Assembly (NCBI GenBank): GCA_028714995.1
Contig: JAQTLI010000115.1
Span: 1 to 7,810 of the forward strand
DNA: 7,810 nucleotides
Reading direction: 5' to 3'
From: Methylobacter sp.
Lineage (GTDB): Bacteria > Pseudomonadota > Gammaproteobacteria > Methylococcales > Methylomonadaceae
Shown: positions 1 through 5,877 of the stretch, in pieces
How the letters are laid out: each line of letters begins with the position of its first letter
Position numbering within the stretch: position 1 is the first letter of the stretch
Position numbers and translations under genes: made by a program
Notes under the pieces: generated by a model
Databases searched by the model: none
Told to the model about the DNA's origin: nothing
What the model saw: only the letters and a program-made list of their open reading frames with translations

Positions 1-407
1 TCCTTTTGCAGCATAAAATGCATGTCTTCAATGCAGTAGGCATTATCCAGCAGGTGAAACATCAGTGGCGTTGAAATGTTATAGGGCAGATTGCCTATGA
101 TGCGCAGCTTTTCACCAGCTTCGGCCGGCGCCGAGAAATCAAATCGTAGCGCATCGGCGCTGTGGATTTTCAGGTTATCGTATTGCTTGAATTGTTCCTT
201 GAGCAAAACCACCAGATCCCTGTCGAGTTCAACCACATCAAGGCGTATCCCTTCTTTTAATAATGGTTCGGTCAATGCGCCCTGGCCCGGGCCTATCTCA
301 ACCCAGTGTTCGCCAGGTTTTGCCTGTATGCTGGAAAGAATGTTGTAAATAATGTTGTGGTCATGAAGAAAATTCTGACCAAAGCGCTTGCGTGGGATAT
401 GTACCAT
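1..407 (-). CDS. rsmA: 16S rRNA (adenine1518-N6/adenine1519-N6)-dimethyltransferase RsmA (KsgA), N-terminal part
   Basis: RsmA uses S-adenosylmethionine to place two methyl groups on each of two adjacent adenines in the loop of helix 45 of 16S rRNA, a late step of small-subunit assembly in the cytoplasm. The visible 135 codons start MVHIPRKRFGQNFL, the typical opening of the family. They contain the SAM-binding motif I (VEIGPGQGALT, residues 36-46), the acidic end of motif II (VVELD, 58-62), the motif III aspartate (SADAL, D85) and the catalytic NLPY (106-109). The family is about 260-270 residues long, so roughly half is missing beyond the left edge. The start ATG lies one base after the pdxA stop, without a clear Shine-Dalgarno sequence, so translational coupling to pdxA is likely. 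No frameshift is seen. Identification is firm. Confidence 0.96.
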   Translation of the reverse strand, partial: MVHIPRKRFGQNFLHDHNIIYNILSSIQAKPGEHWVEIGPGQGALTEPLLKEGIRLDVVELDRDLVVLLKEQFKQYDNLKIHSADALRFDFSAPAEAGEKLRIIGNLPYNISTPLMFHLLDNAYCIEDMHFMLQK

Positions 408-408
408 T

Positions 409-1407
409 TTATTGTGAATTATTAGAAACCATTGTTAATGCAGTTTGCAGTGCGAACTCAAGGCTGCCGATTTCAGCTTTACCCGTACCGGCAAGGTCTA
501 AAGCAGTGCCATGGTCAACTGAAGTACGGATAATTGGCAAGCCCAGCGTGATATTGACAGCCTGCCCAAAGCCCATGTGCTTAAGTACCGGTAGCCCCTG
601 ATCGTGGTACATGACCAGTACGGCATCCGCCGAGTCCAGATACTTGGGGGTGAACAAGGTATCGGCAGGCAATGGCCCATGCAGGTTCAAGCCCTGTTTG
701 CGCAAGCCTTCAAGCACCGGCTCAATAATGTCGATTTCTTCCCTGCCCAAATGACCGTTTTCTCCGGCATGAGGGTTAAGTCCGCACACCAGTATTTTCG
801 GGTTTTCAATGCCAAAGCGTGAGCGCAGATCCTGATCCAGTATGCGAATAACCGTTCTTAAACGCGTATGAGTGATAGCCTGGCAGACCTCAGAAAGCGG
901 CAGGTGAGTAGTGACCAAAGCGACACGCAATCCCGGGGTTGCCAGCATCATAACCGGATGGCCGCCGGTAATTCCGGCGATATATTCGGTATGGCCGGTA
1001 AACGGCAAACCCGCATCGTTGATGACGCCTTTGTGCACTGGTGCAGTAACCATCGCATCAAACATTCCATCCATGCAGCCTTTGGTCGCTTTGGTGATGG
1101 TTTTTAACACATAGCGGCTATTAGCCGGGTTCAGGTGCCCGCATTGAACCGGTTCTGCCAGTTCCACCGGCAATACTGTCAAGTATCCGGCGCTCTGAGT
1201 GGATGCAGGTGAAGCGCTGTCAAACTCTTTTATCCGGATTGACAAGCCTAACTGTTTGGCGCGATCTTCCAGCAATTGAGGGCTGGCTATCACAATGATT
1301 TCGCAGGGCAAATCCTGCTGTGCAAGCTGGATGCAAAGATCGGGGCCAATGCCCGCAGGCTCACCCGGTGTTAATGCAATGCGTTGTATTGATTGATTGG
1401 TTGCCAT
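409..1407 (-). CDS. pdxA: 4-hydroxythreonine-4-phosphate dehydrogenase PdxA
   Basis: PdxA oxidises 4-phosphohydroxy-L-threonine with NAD(P). The product decarboxylates to 3-amino-2-oxopropyl phosphate, which PdxJ condenses with deoxyxylulose phosphate to pyridoxine phosphate; this is the DXP-dependent vitamin B6 route. The protein has 332 residues, close to the usual 329-330. It shows the N-terminal TPGEPAGIGP (13-22), the substrate motif TGHTEY (137-142), and three histidines matching the divalent-metal ligands of the E. coli enzyme: H168 (TTHLP), H213 (NPHAGE) and H268 (YHDQG). The C-terminal block SVDHGTALDLAGTGKA (296-311) is also present. The start chosen gives the standard short lead before the first strand; its ribosome binding site is weak. 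It forms an operon with rsmA. In many gammaproteobacteria surA lies directly upstream, whereas here the upstream neighbour is a divergent RTX gene. Confidence 0.96.
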   Translation of the reverse strand: MATNQSIQRIALTPGEPAGIGPDLCIQLAQQDLPCEIIVIASPQLLEDRAKQLGLSIRIKEFDSASPASTQSAGYLTVLPVELAEPVQCGHLNPANSRYVLKTITKATKGCMDGMFDAMVTAPVHKGVINDAGLPFTGHTEYIAGITGGHPVMMLATPGLRVALVTTHLPLSEVCQAITHTRLRTVIRILDQDLRSRFGIENPKILVCGLNPHAGENGHLGREEIDIIEPVLEGLRKQGLNLHGPLPADTLFTPKYLDSADAVLVMYHDQGLPVLKHMGFGQAVNITLGLPIIRTSVDHGTALDLAGTGKAEIGSLEFALQTALTMVSNNSQ

Positions 1408-1440
1408 GTGAGAACGGAGATAAAAAAAGAATAATTTTAC

Positions 1441-1470
1441 AGTATAAAAGCTAAGAGCATTTTAAAAAAC
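1441..1470 (-). promoter_or_regulatory. Candidate sigma-70 promoter for pdxA-rsmA
   Basis: Read on the minus strand, a TATACT box (1441-1446, five of six to consensus) lies 17 bases after a poor TTTTTT -35 element, about 34 bases before the pdxA start codon. It is a plausible start because no other promoter for the pair is seen in the spacer, but the -35 match is weak and the spacer is AT-rich, so chance matches are expected. Confidence 0.3.
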
Positions 1471-1498
1471 GCGAGGCAGAGATAAGTTTACTATCTGT

Positions 1499-1527
1499 TT
1501 GATTCAATGCATCAAAGTGTTAATAAT
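1499..1527 (+). promoter_or_regulatory. Candidate sigma-70 promoter for the RTX gene
   Basis: TTGATT (1499-1504) and AATAAT (1522-1527) are separated by 17 bases, giving a reasonable sigma-70 layout with a leader of about 130 bases before the RTX start codon. The -35 overlaps an interrupted palindrome, TTTGAT-N7-ATCAAA (1498-1516), which could be an operator. A TAGAAT box at 1572-1577 is an alternative -10 element but lacks a -35 partner. This rests on sequence match only. Confidence 0.35.
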
Positions 1528-1603
1528 CTCGCATTTTTAATAATTTCGCATCTAATAAGGAGTAATTCGTGTAGAATTTTATTTGGCATCCACCACAATA
1601 AGG

Positions 1604-1637
1604 AAGTTGCCATCACGCTGTCTATTTGTGGCAGCTT
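1604..1637 (+). other. Leader hairpin upstream of the RTX gene
   Basis: AAGTTGCCA (1604-1612) can pair with TGGCAGCTT (1629-1637) over nine base pairs, including one G-U, around a 16-base loop, and is followed by a short T-rich stretch. A second TGGCA at 1584-1588 could pair with the same TTGCCA arm, so two mutually exclusive foldings are possible. It sits between the candidate promoter and the ribosome binding site (AGGA, 1653-1656). A role in mRNA stability or attenuation is inference. Confidence 0.35.
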
Positions 1638-1664
1638 TTGTTCTAACAATATAGGAATCTTTTC

Positions 1665-2468
1665 ATGTCCCAATATAAGTCTAGAAAGTCCATCATAGCG
1701 CTAGCCGTACTCGGTGCAATCTCCGCCATGGCCAGTCAGTCGGTATTGGCCGATACCAGCATTCCTCAAGATTGCCAGGATGCAGCGAAATTGGCTGGTT
1801 TACCCCTAAGCAGTGCAGTGTTTGTAGACCCAGCCACTCACACCTACGTTGGTTCAAACCCTACTGGTGAACTTATTATCGGCACCAAAGAAGCCGACAA
1901 TATTACCGGCACTGACGGTAACGATGTGATCTGCGGCCGTGGCGGCCACGACACCATCCAGGGTCTTGGCGGAAACGACATCATTTTCGGTGGCAATGGA
2001 GTGGACGACGTGGACGGCGGCGACGGTAACGACACCATCTCTGGCGGAAATGGTAATGATACATTGGTCGGTGGTAACGATGACGACACTCTCAATGGCG
2101 ACAATGGCAACGACGAAGAAGACGGCGGCGACGGCGACGATAAAGTGAATGGCAATCAAGGCAACGACCTGTTGGCAGGCGGCCGGGGTATCGACACTCT
2201 CAAAGGCGGTAACGGAGCCGATTCGCTGGACGGTGGCGATGACAATGACAAGCTGAATGGCGGCAACGGCCCCGATACGCTGGCCGGTGGCAATGGCGAT
2301 GACGAGCTGAATGGCGACAATGGCCCTGATGAGTTAGACGACGATGCCGGTATAGATACGTTCAACGGCGGTCATGGCAACGATTCAATTGTTAAAGTTG
2401 CTGGCCACGATCAGCCTGATGATCACTTTGACGATGCGGAAGATGCCGGTGACTTGCCGGAGGACTAA
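1665..2468 (+). CDS. Exported acidic RTX-repeat (calcium-binding beta-roll) protein
   Basis: This 267-residue protein opens with a Sec-type signal peptide: basic SQYKSRK, hydrophobic core IIALAVLGAISAMA, and likely cleavage after VLA at residue 29. A short region (30-72) with no recognised domain follows, then 19 nonapeptides without any gap (73-243) of the RTX type GGxGxDxLx. In RTX proteins, aspartates of successive turns bind calcium and fold into a parallel beta-roll. The hydrophobic eighth position is kept in every unit except 145-153, which ends EED. The tail (244-267) is very rich in Asp and Glu. Two cysteines (C37, C90) could form a disulphide after export. Unlike classical RTX proteins it has an N-terminal signal and no obvious C-terminal type I signal, and no ABC exporter genes lie beside it. 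The start is supported by AGGA eight bases upstream. Location is inferred to be periplasmic or extracellular; the function is unknown. Confidence 0.9.
   Translation: MSQYKSRKSIIALAVLGAISAMASQSVLADTSIPQDCQDAAKLAGLPLSSAVFVDPATHTYVGSNPTGELIIGTKEADNITGTDGNDVICGRGGHDTIQGLGGNDIIFGGNGVDDVDGGDGNDTISGGNGNDTLVGGNDDDTLNGDNGNDEEDGGDGDDKVNGNQGNDLLAGGRGIDTLKGGNGADSLDGGDDNDKLNGGNGPDTLAGGNGDDELNGDNGPDELDDDAGIDTFNGGHGNDSIVKVAGHDQPDDHFDDAEDAGDLPED
1881..2393 (+). repeat. 19 tandem 27-bp units encoding RTX nonapeptides
   Basis: The block is exactly 513 bases, 19 x 27, and every unit keeps the reading frame and the glycine/aspartate register from GTKEADNIT to GGHGNDSIV. The DNA units are diverged from one another, which argues for an old array held by selection on the protein. 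GGC, GGT, GAC and AAC/AAT codons dominate, and this composition also keeps frames open on the opposite strand. Confidence 0.9.
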
Positions 2469-2522
2469 AGATAGTGGTTAGTAGCCATTAGATATAAAAA
2501 GCAGTGCTTTTACAAAGCTTAT

Positions 2523-2553
2523 AAAAACGCCCGGCTTGTCCGGGCGTTTTTTT
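2523..2553 (+). terminator. Rho-independent terminator of the RTX gene
   Basis: A perfect eight-pair stem, ACGCCCGG (2527-2534) with CCGGGCGT (2540-2547), encloses a CTTGT loop and is followed by a run of seven T. Five A precede the stem, so it can also act on minus-strand transcripts coming from ntrC. It ends 85 bases after the RTX stop codon. Confidence 0.92.
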
Positions 2554-2671
2554 GCCCTGTTCCTGCTATCTGTTACCGTGATGCGATGATGTATTTTTCC
2601 GGATACAAAGTTAAGCAGCTTTATGCTGCAAATCATAGTCTACGGGTACCAAATAGCCATTGGTCGAGTGT

Positions 2672-2756
2672 GTAGGATGCGCTGAACGCAGTGATGCGCA
2701 TCAATATCAGTCCCATCCATCGCGAGCGATGCGCTTCGTACCTTAGCACATCCTAT
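2672..2756. repeat. Inverted REP pair (BIME-like) with 5' GTAG
   Basis: The left unit (2672-2702) begins GTAGGATGCGC and ends GCGCATC, so GATGCGC (2676-2682) pairs with GCGCATC (2696-2702). The right unit (2728-2756), read on the minus strand, begins ATAGGATGTGC and ends GCGCATC, an imperfect inverted copy of the left. GTAG followed by an imperfect hairpin is the known form of REP sequences mobilised by RAYT (TnpA-REP) transposases. No transposase is encoded here, so this would be a non-autonomous, partly decayed copy. Confidence 0.65.
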
Positions 2757-2775
2757 GGCCCTCGATGCATAACGT

Positions 2776-2822
2776 AATATAGACAACATCGATAGCCTTA
2801 TAAAAAACTGTTGTCGTATATT
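2776..2822. repeat. AT-rich inverted repeat, 12-13 bp arms
   Basis: AATATA-GACAACA (2776-2788) is complementary to TGTTGTC-G-TATATT (2809-2822) with a single bulged base at 2816 and a loop of 20 bases. It has no T run directly after it, so it does not look like an intrinsic terminator. It is not part of the flanking REP or 118-bp element, and its role is unknown. Confidence 0.5.
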
Positions 2823-2899
2823 TCTCATAAATTCATCGTCTGATTGTTTTGATTGAAGGAGTATAAGCCAACAGGGCATGGCGTACAAACAAAGGCCGC

Positions 2900-3017
2900 G
2901 TCGTTCCGGCAGGGAGTGCCGGACTCGTTAGAGCGCGTAGCGAATCCAGAAGCCAAGGATGGTTTGTGTAGATCACATCCATGTGGCCTGGATACCGGCA
3001 CTCCCTGCCGGTATGAC
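2900..3017. repeat. 118-bp palindromic intergenic element (MITE- or REP-like)
   Basis: Two exact 17-bp inverted arms, 2906-2922 and 2995-3011, each form their own hairpin (CCGGCA, loop, TGCCGG); the right one extends to nine pairs at 2992-3014. Outer bases GTC (2900-2902) and GAC (3015-3017) match too. Inside, GAATCCAGAAGCC with GGATG (2942-2961) is an imperfect inverse of CATCC with GGCCTGGATACC (2977-2996), so the whole element can fold on itself. The right hairpin lies downstream of ntrC and could protect the 3' end of its mRNA. No transposase is present. Confidence 0.65.
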
Positions 3018-3070
3018 AGTTAACGGGCATGCGTGACGGATTGGCTGACAATCTTGCTAATCAAGTAAAG

Positions 3071-4504
3071 CTATTCGTCCTCTATCCCCAGTTCCTTGAT
3101 TTTCCGGGTCAGGGTGTTTCTGCCGTAGCCCAGCAAAATGGCGGCTTCATGGCGTTTGCCATGGGTGAAATCCAATGCTGCTTTAATCAGGATGGTTTCA
3201 ACGATATGAATTGCTTGTTTGGCGACTTCGCCCTGTTCGCCCGTTCCGGCTTGGGCGCGTATCAGCTGCTGGTCTACCCAGTTTCTGAGCAGTGATTCCC
3301 AGTCGGCTCCAGTAGCCTCTTTTTCCGATGTCGTGTTGAGCAACTCAGGTGGCAGGTCGTGCAGATGAATTTCCCGGCCAGAGGCCATGACGGTCAGCCA
3401 GCGGCAGCTGTTTTCCAGTTGCCTTACGTTCCCCGGCCATTCCAGCGTGCTTAAAAAAGCCTCGGCTTCGGGTTTCAGGGTTTTAATCTCGGTGTTGAGT
3501 TCAGCAGCCGCCTGGTTCAAGAAGTGGCGCAGCAGCAAGGGGATGTCCTGTTTGCGGTCGCGCAGGGGCGGGATGTGGATGCGGATAACGTTTAAGCGGT
3601 GGAATAAATCTTCCCGAAAGCGGCCCTCGGCTACCAAAGTTTCGAGATTTTGGTGGGTGGCGGCAATAATGCGCACATCCACTTTGACGGAGGTGTGTGC
3701 ACCGACCGGATAAAACTCGCCATCGGCAAGCACTCTCAATAGCCGGGTTTGCAGCTCTGCGGGCATGTCGCCGATCTCGTCAAGAAACAGGGTGCCGCCA
3801 TTGGCCTGTTCAAAACGCCCGACTCGCCGTGTTTGGGCGCCGGTAAAGGCGCCTTTTTCATGGCCGAATAGTTCCGATTCCATCAGGTCTTTGGGAATGG
3901 CGGCCATGTTCAGGGCGATGAAGGGATTATTCGCCCTGGGGCTATGGCGATGCAGGGCTTTGGCGACCAATTCCTTGCCGGTTCCTGATTCGCCATTGAT
4001 AAGCACGGTGATGTGCGAGCGGGCGAGCCGTCCTATGGCGCGAAAAACCTCCTGCATCGCCGGCGCTTCGCCAATGATTTCCGGTGTGGGTTCTTCCTTT
4101 CTCTGCGCCGCCTGGGAATGCTCTTGCTGTTGCCGGCCATGAATGCAGGCGCGACGGGCAAGATCAACGACTTCTTTGATATCGAAGGGTTTGGGCAGGT
4201 ATTCAAACGCGCCGCCGTGGAATGCCGAGACGGCGCTTTCCAGGTCGGAGTGGGCGGTCATCACGATAACCGGCAGGTCAGGGTGGCTGAGCTGAATCTT
4301 GTCCAAAAGCTCCAGCCCATCCATACCCGGCATGCGGATATCGGTCAACAGGGCGTCAGGCAAATCGTCCTGAAATGCAGCCAGCAGCTCTTGAGTGCTG
4401 GAAAAACTGCGGGTGTTGATATTTGCTTTTTGCAGGGCTTTTTCAACTACCCAGCGGATGGATTTGTCGTCATCGATGATCCAGACTGTTTCGGGCTTAT
4501 TCAT
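3071..4504 (-). CDS. ntrC: Nitrogen regulation response regulator NtrC (sigma-54 activator)
   Basis: NtrC (GlnG), when phosphorylated by NtrB under nitrogen limitation, oligomerises at upstream sites and uses ATP hydrolysis to open sigma-54 promoters. The 477-residue protein is close to the 469 residues of E. coli. The receiver domain (about 5-120) has acidic DDD (11-13), phosphoacceptor D55 (LLTDIRMPGMDG), T83 and K105 (PKPF). The AAA+ domain (about 143-375) has Walker A GESGTGKE (171-178), the sigma-54 contact loop GAFTGA (218-223), Walker B TLFLDEIGD (238-246) and sensor II WPGNVRQLEN (356-365). A Fis-type helix-turn-helix lies at 450-473. An in-frame ATG at 4567 would add 21 residues with no counterpart in the family; the ATG at 4504 has a GGAG seven bases upstream and gives the standard N-terminus. 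Its first eight bases overlap the ntrB end. Confidence 0.96.
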   Translation of the reverse strand: MNKPETVWIIDDDKSIRWVVEKALQKANINTRSFSSTQELLAAFQDDLPDALLTDIRMPGMDGLELLDKIQLSHPDLPVIVMTAHSDLESAVSAFHGGAFEYLPKPFDIKEVVDLARRACIHGRQQQEHSQAAQRKEEPTPEIIGEAPAMQEVFRAIGRLARSHITVLINGESGTGKELVAKALHRHSPRANNPFIALNMAAIPKDLMESELFGHEKGAFTGAQTRRVGRFEQANGGTLFLDEIGDMPAELQTRLLRVLADGEFYPVGAHTSVKVDVRIIAATHQNLETLVAEGRFREDLFHRLNVIRIHIPPLRDRKQDIPLLLRHFLNQAAAELNTEIKTLKPEAEAFLSTLEWPGNVRQLENSCRWLTVMASGREIHLHDLPPELLNTTSEKEATGADWESLLRNWVDQQLIRAQAGTGEQGEVAKQAIHIVETILIKAALDFTHGKRHEAAILLGYGRNTLTRKIKELGIEDE

Positions 4505-5546
4505 TGCCGGTCTCCACGGGTAAAAAGATTGAAAACACGGTGTTTCCAGGTTCGCTGTTGCATTCAATCAAACCGTTATGCTGGTTAATCAATGCCTGGG
4601 CAATCGATAAACCCAGTCCGGTACCGTCTGCCCGCCCTGTCATCATGGGATAAAATATCTGGTTCATCATGTCGGCATCTATGCCCGGTCCGTTATCAAT
4701 AATGTCGCACTTTACCGCTAATTTATAACGTTTACGGCCTATGTTCATTTGCCGGTGAATGCGGGTTCTGATGGTGATGTTGCCTTTGCCTTCTGTAGCC
4801 TGAACGGCGTTTCTGACGATATTCAGGATGGCCTGGATTAGCTGGTCTTTATCGGCCTGTATATCGGGAATGCTGGGGTCGTAATCACATTTAATGGTGA
4901 GGTTGCCGCTGCATTCGGCTTGAACCAGTTGCCTGACCCTCTCTAACACTTCATGAATATTGAGTGCCCTCTTATTGGGCAATTTGTTGGGGCCGAGCAT
5001 TTTATCCATTAAGCCTTGCAGGCGATCGGATTCGGCAATGATAATCTGGGTATATTCCTTGAGCTCCGGGTCATCTAATTCCAGATCCAGCAGTTGCGCT
5101 GCGCCGCGCAAGCCGCCTAACGGATTTTTGATTTCATGAGCCAAGCCCCTGACCAGTAATCTGGCGGTATTTTGCTGGATTAATAGTTGTTCTTCCTTGG
5201 ATACGCGCAGGTGGTTGTCCACTTGTTGCAGCTCGACCAGGATTTCGTTGACCTGCTCATTTTTTAGCAAAGGCGTTGCGCTAAAGTTGATGGTAACGCT
5301 CAGTGTCATGCGATCCAGAATAAGTTCGCGATCGACCAGCGGTTCTTCCATTGTCAAGCATTGCTGTAAATTCATCAGTAGTGCGGGATCGGAGGATTTG
5401 AATAACTCATGGGCGCTGAGGCCTACCAAGTGGCGCGAGCTGTCGGCCAGCAGAATTTCACCGGCAGTATTGATATAGGTGAGGGTTAATTCACGATCAA
5501 ATAGCAGGATTGCTGCGTTAAGGTGGTCAAGTATGCGTTTATACAT
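4497..5546 (-). CDS. ntrB: Nitrogen regulation sensor histidine kinase/phosphatase NtrB
   Basis: NtrB (GlnL) is the cytoplasmic kinase that phosphorylates NtrC when nitrogen is short, and dephosphorylates it when bound by the PII protein GlnB. It has 349 residues, the same size as the E. coli protein, and no membrane segment. An N-terminal PAS domain (about 1-110, ILDHLNAAILLFDREL onward) is followed by the dimerisation/phosphoacceptor helix with H137 (RGLAHEIKNPLGGLRGAAQ). The ATPase domain has the N box with N246 (LNIVRNAVQAT), the G1 box DIIDNGPGID (281-290) and the G2 box GTGLGLS (308-314). The kinase residues seen are intact. The start fits the family although no clear ribosome binding site precedes it. 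glnA, often upstream of ntrB, is not next to it here; nirB is divergent. Confidence 0.95.
   Translation of the reverse strand: MYKRILDHLNAAILLFDRELTLTYINTAGEILLADSSRHLVGLSAHELFKSSDPALLMNLQQCLTMEEPLVDRELILDRMTLSVTINFSATPLLKNEQVNEILVELQQVDNHLRVSKEEQLLIQQNTARLLVRGLAHEIKNPLGGLRGAAQLLDLELDDPELKEYTQIIIAESDRLQGLMDKMLGPNKLPNKRALNIHEVLERVRQLVQAECSGNLTIKCDYDPSIPDIQADKDQLIQAILNIVRNAVQATEGKGNITIRTRIHRQMNIGRKRYKLAVKCDIIDNGPGIDADMMNQIFYPMMTGRADGTGLGLSIAQALINQHNGLIECNSEPGNTVFSIFLPVETGNE
4512..4515 (-). promoter_or_regulatory. Ribosome binding site that decides the ntrC start
   Basis: On the minus strand GGAG lies seven bases before the ATG at 4504, inside the last codons of ntrB. It favours this start over the in-frame ATG at 4567 and fits coupled translation across the ATGAATAA overlap. 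Confidence 0.7.
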
Positions 5547-5725
5547 CGTTTTGTTTGAGTGTTGTTTCTGGGTTAATACCTACATAGTTAAGCAACTTAC
5601 AGACCAATAAGCTTAAAAAACCATTTAAACGGTCCATTTCTGTTTAGTCTCATCAACTCTGGTGCCGCGCAAGGTCAATACAGGTAAGTATCAACTTTAG
5701 TTGCGATATTATTTAGATGTCAGTT

Positions 5726-5762
5726 TGCACTAGATTAGTTAAGCGCGCACCAATTTAGAGCG
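5726..5762 (+). promoter_or_regulatory. Two candidate NtrC-binding sites upstream of nirB
   Basis: Against the enterobacterial NtrC consensus TGCACC-N5-GGTGCA, 5726-5742 (TGCACT, then a weak right half) and 5746-5762 (CGCACC, then a weak right half) each match 8 of 12 positions, with 5 of 6 in the left half. Their centres are 20 bases apart, about two helical turns, and about 135-155 bases upstream of the predicted sigma-54 start, a normal enhancer position. The second overlaps a hairpin and may be coincidental. Confidence 0.4.
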
Positions 5763-5779
5763 CATGCTTCGGTTTTTTT
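5741..5779 (+). terminator. Terminator-like hairpin with T run
   Basis: AAGCGCGC (5741-5748) can pair with GCGC (5760-5763) and GCTT (5766-5769), leaving a two-base AT bulge and an 11-base loop. CGG and seven T follow. It would end a plus-strand transcript, but no gene or clear promoter for one is seen upstream. The bulge, the three bases before the T run and the overlap with a candidate NtrC site make it uncertain. Confidence 0.35.
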
Positions 5780-5861
5780 ATGTTTTTCTGATTCAGGAGA
5801 GTATCAAGACTTCCTCCCGCCGCCTGCATCCCTGTAGGCAAAGTCAGTAGTTCATGGTTTA

Positions 5862-5877
5862 TGGCATACGGTTTGCT
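5862..5877 (+). promoter_or_regulatory. Sigma-54 (RpoN) promoter of nirB
   Basis: TGGCAT (5862-5867) and TTGCT (5873-5877) are separated by five bases, so GG (5863-5864) and GC (5875-5876) are exactly ten bases apart, as the -24/-12 sigma-54 class requires. Only the last base of TGGCAC differs. Transcription should start near 5888, leaving a leader of about 32 bases before the nirB ATG. NtrC, encoded next door, is the obvious activator. Confidence 0.82.

Larger units (their letters stand above)
2469..3070. other. Gene-free gap between convergent RTX gene and ntrC
   Basis: No credible coding sequence is found in these 602 bases. Short open frames on the minus strand run through the palindromic repeats and lack a ribosome binding site or recognisable protein features. 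The gap holds one strong terminator near its left end, a REP pair, an AT-rich hairpin and a 118-bp palindromic element, each listed separately. The remaining stretches (2554-2670, 2823-2899) show nothing I can name. Confidence 0.7.

Noticed and set aside
1498..1516. FNR-like palindrome TTTGAT-N7-ATCAAA
   Set aside because: FNR and CRP-type sites need a shorter, fixed spacing between half sites; N7 does not fit FNR (N4) or CRP (TGTGA-N6-TCACA). It is kept only as a possible operator of unknown type.
1844..2159. Two open frames of about 100 codons antisense to the RTX repeats
   Set aside because: They arise from the repetitive GGC/GAC/AAC codons; their translations are low-complexity Ser/Pro or Val/Ala strings with no domain or ribosome site.
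1881..2393. CRISPR-like or tandem satellite array
   Set aside because: The 27-bp periodicity is explained by the coding RTX nonapeptides; there are no unique spacers between identical repeats.
2640..2888. 82-codon minus-strand frame in the convergent gap
   Set aside because: It runs through the REP pair and the AT-rich hairpin, has no ribosome site, and has no recognisable protein features.
2992..3014. Right-arm hairpin as intrinsic terminator of ntrC
   Set aside because: The stem is good, but no T run follows on the minus strand, so factor-independent termination is not supported.
4505..4567. Upstream in-frame ATG that would lengthen NtrC by 21 residues
   Set aside because: The added residues are not part of the NtrC family, lie inside the ntrB coding end, and the ATG at 4504 has a well-spaced GGAG.
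4013..4588. 191-codon open frame on the plus strand inside ntrC
   Set aside because: It is fully antisense to a well-conserved gene, and its translation matches no recognisable family.
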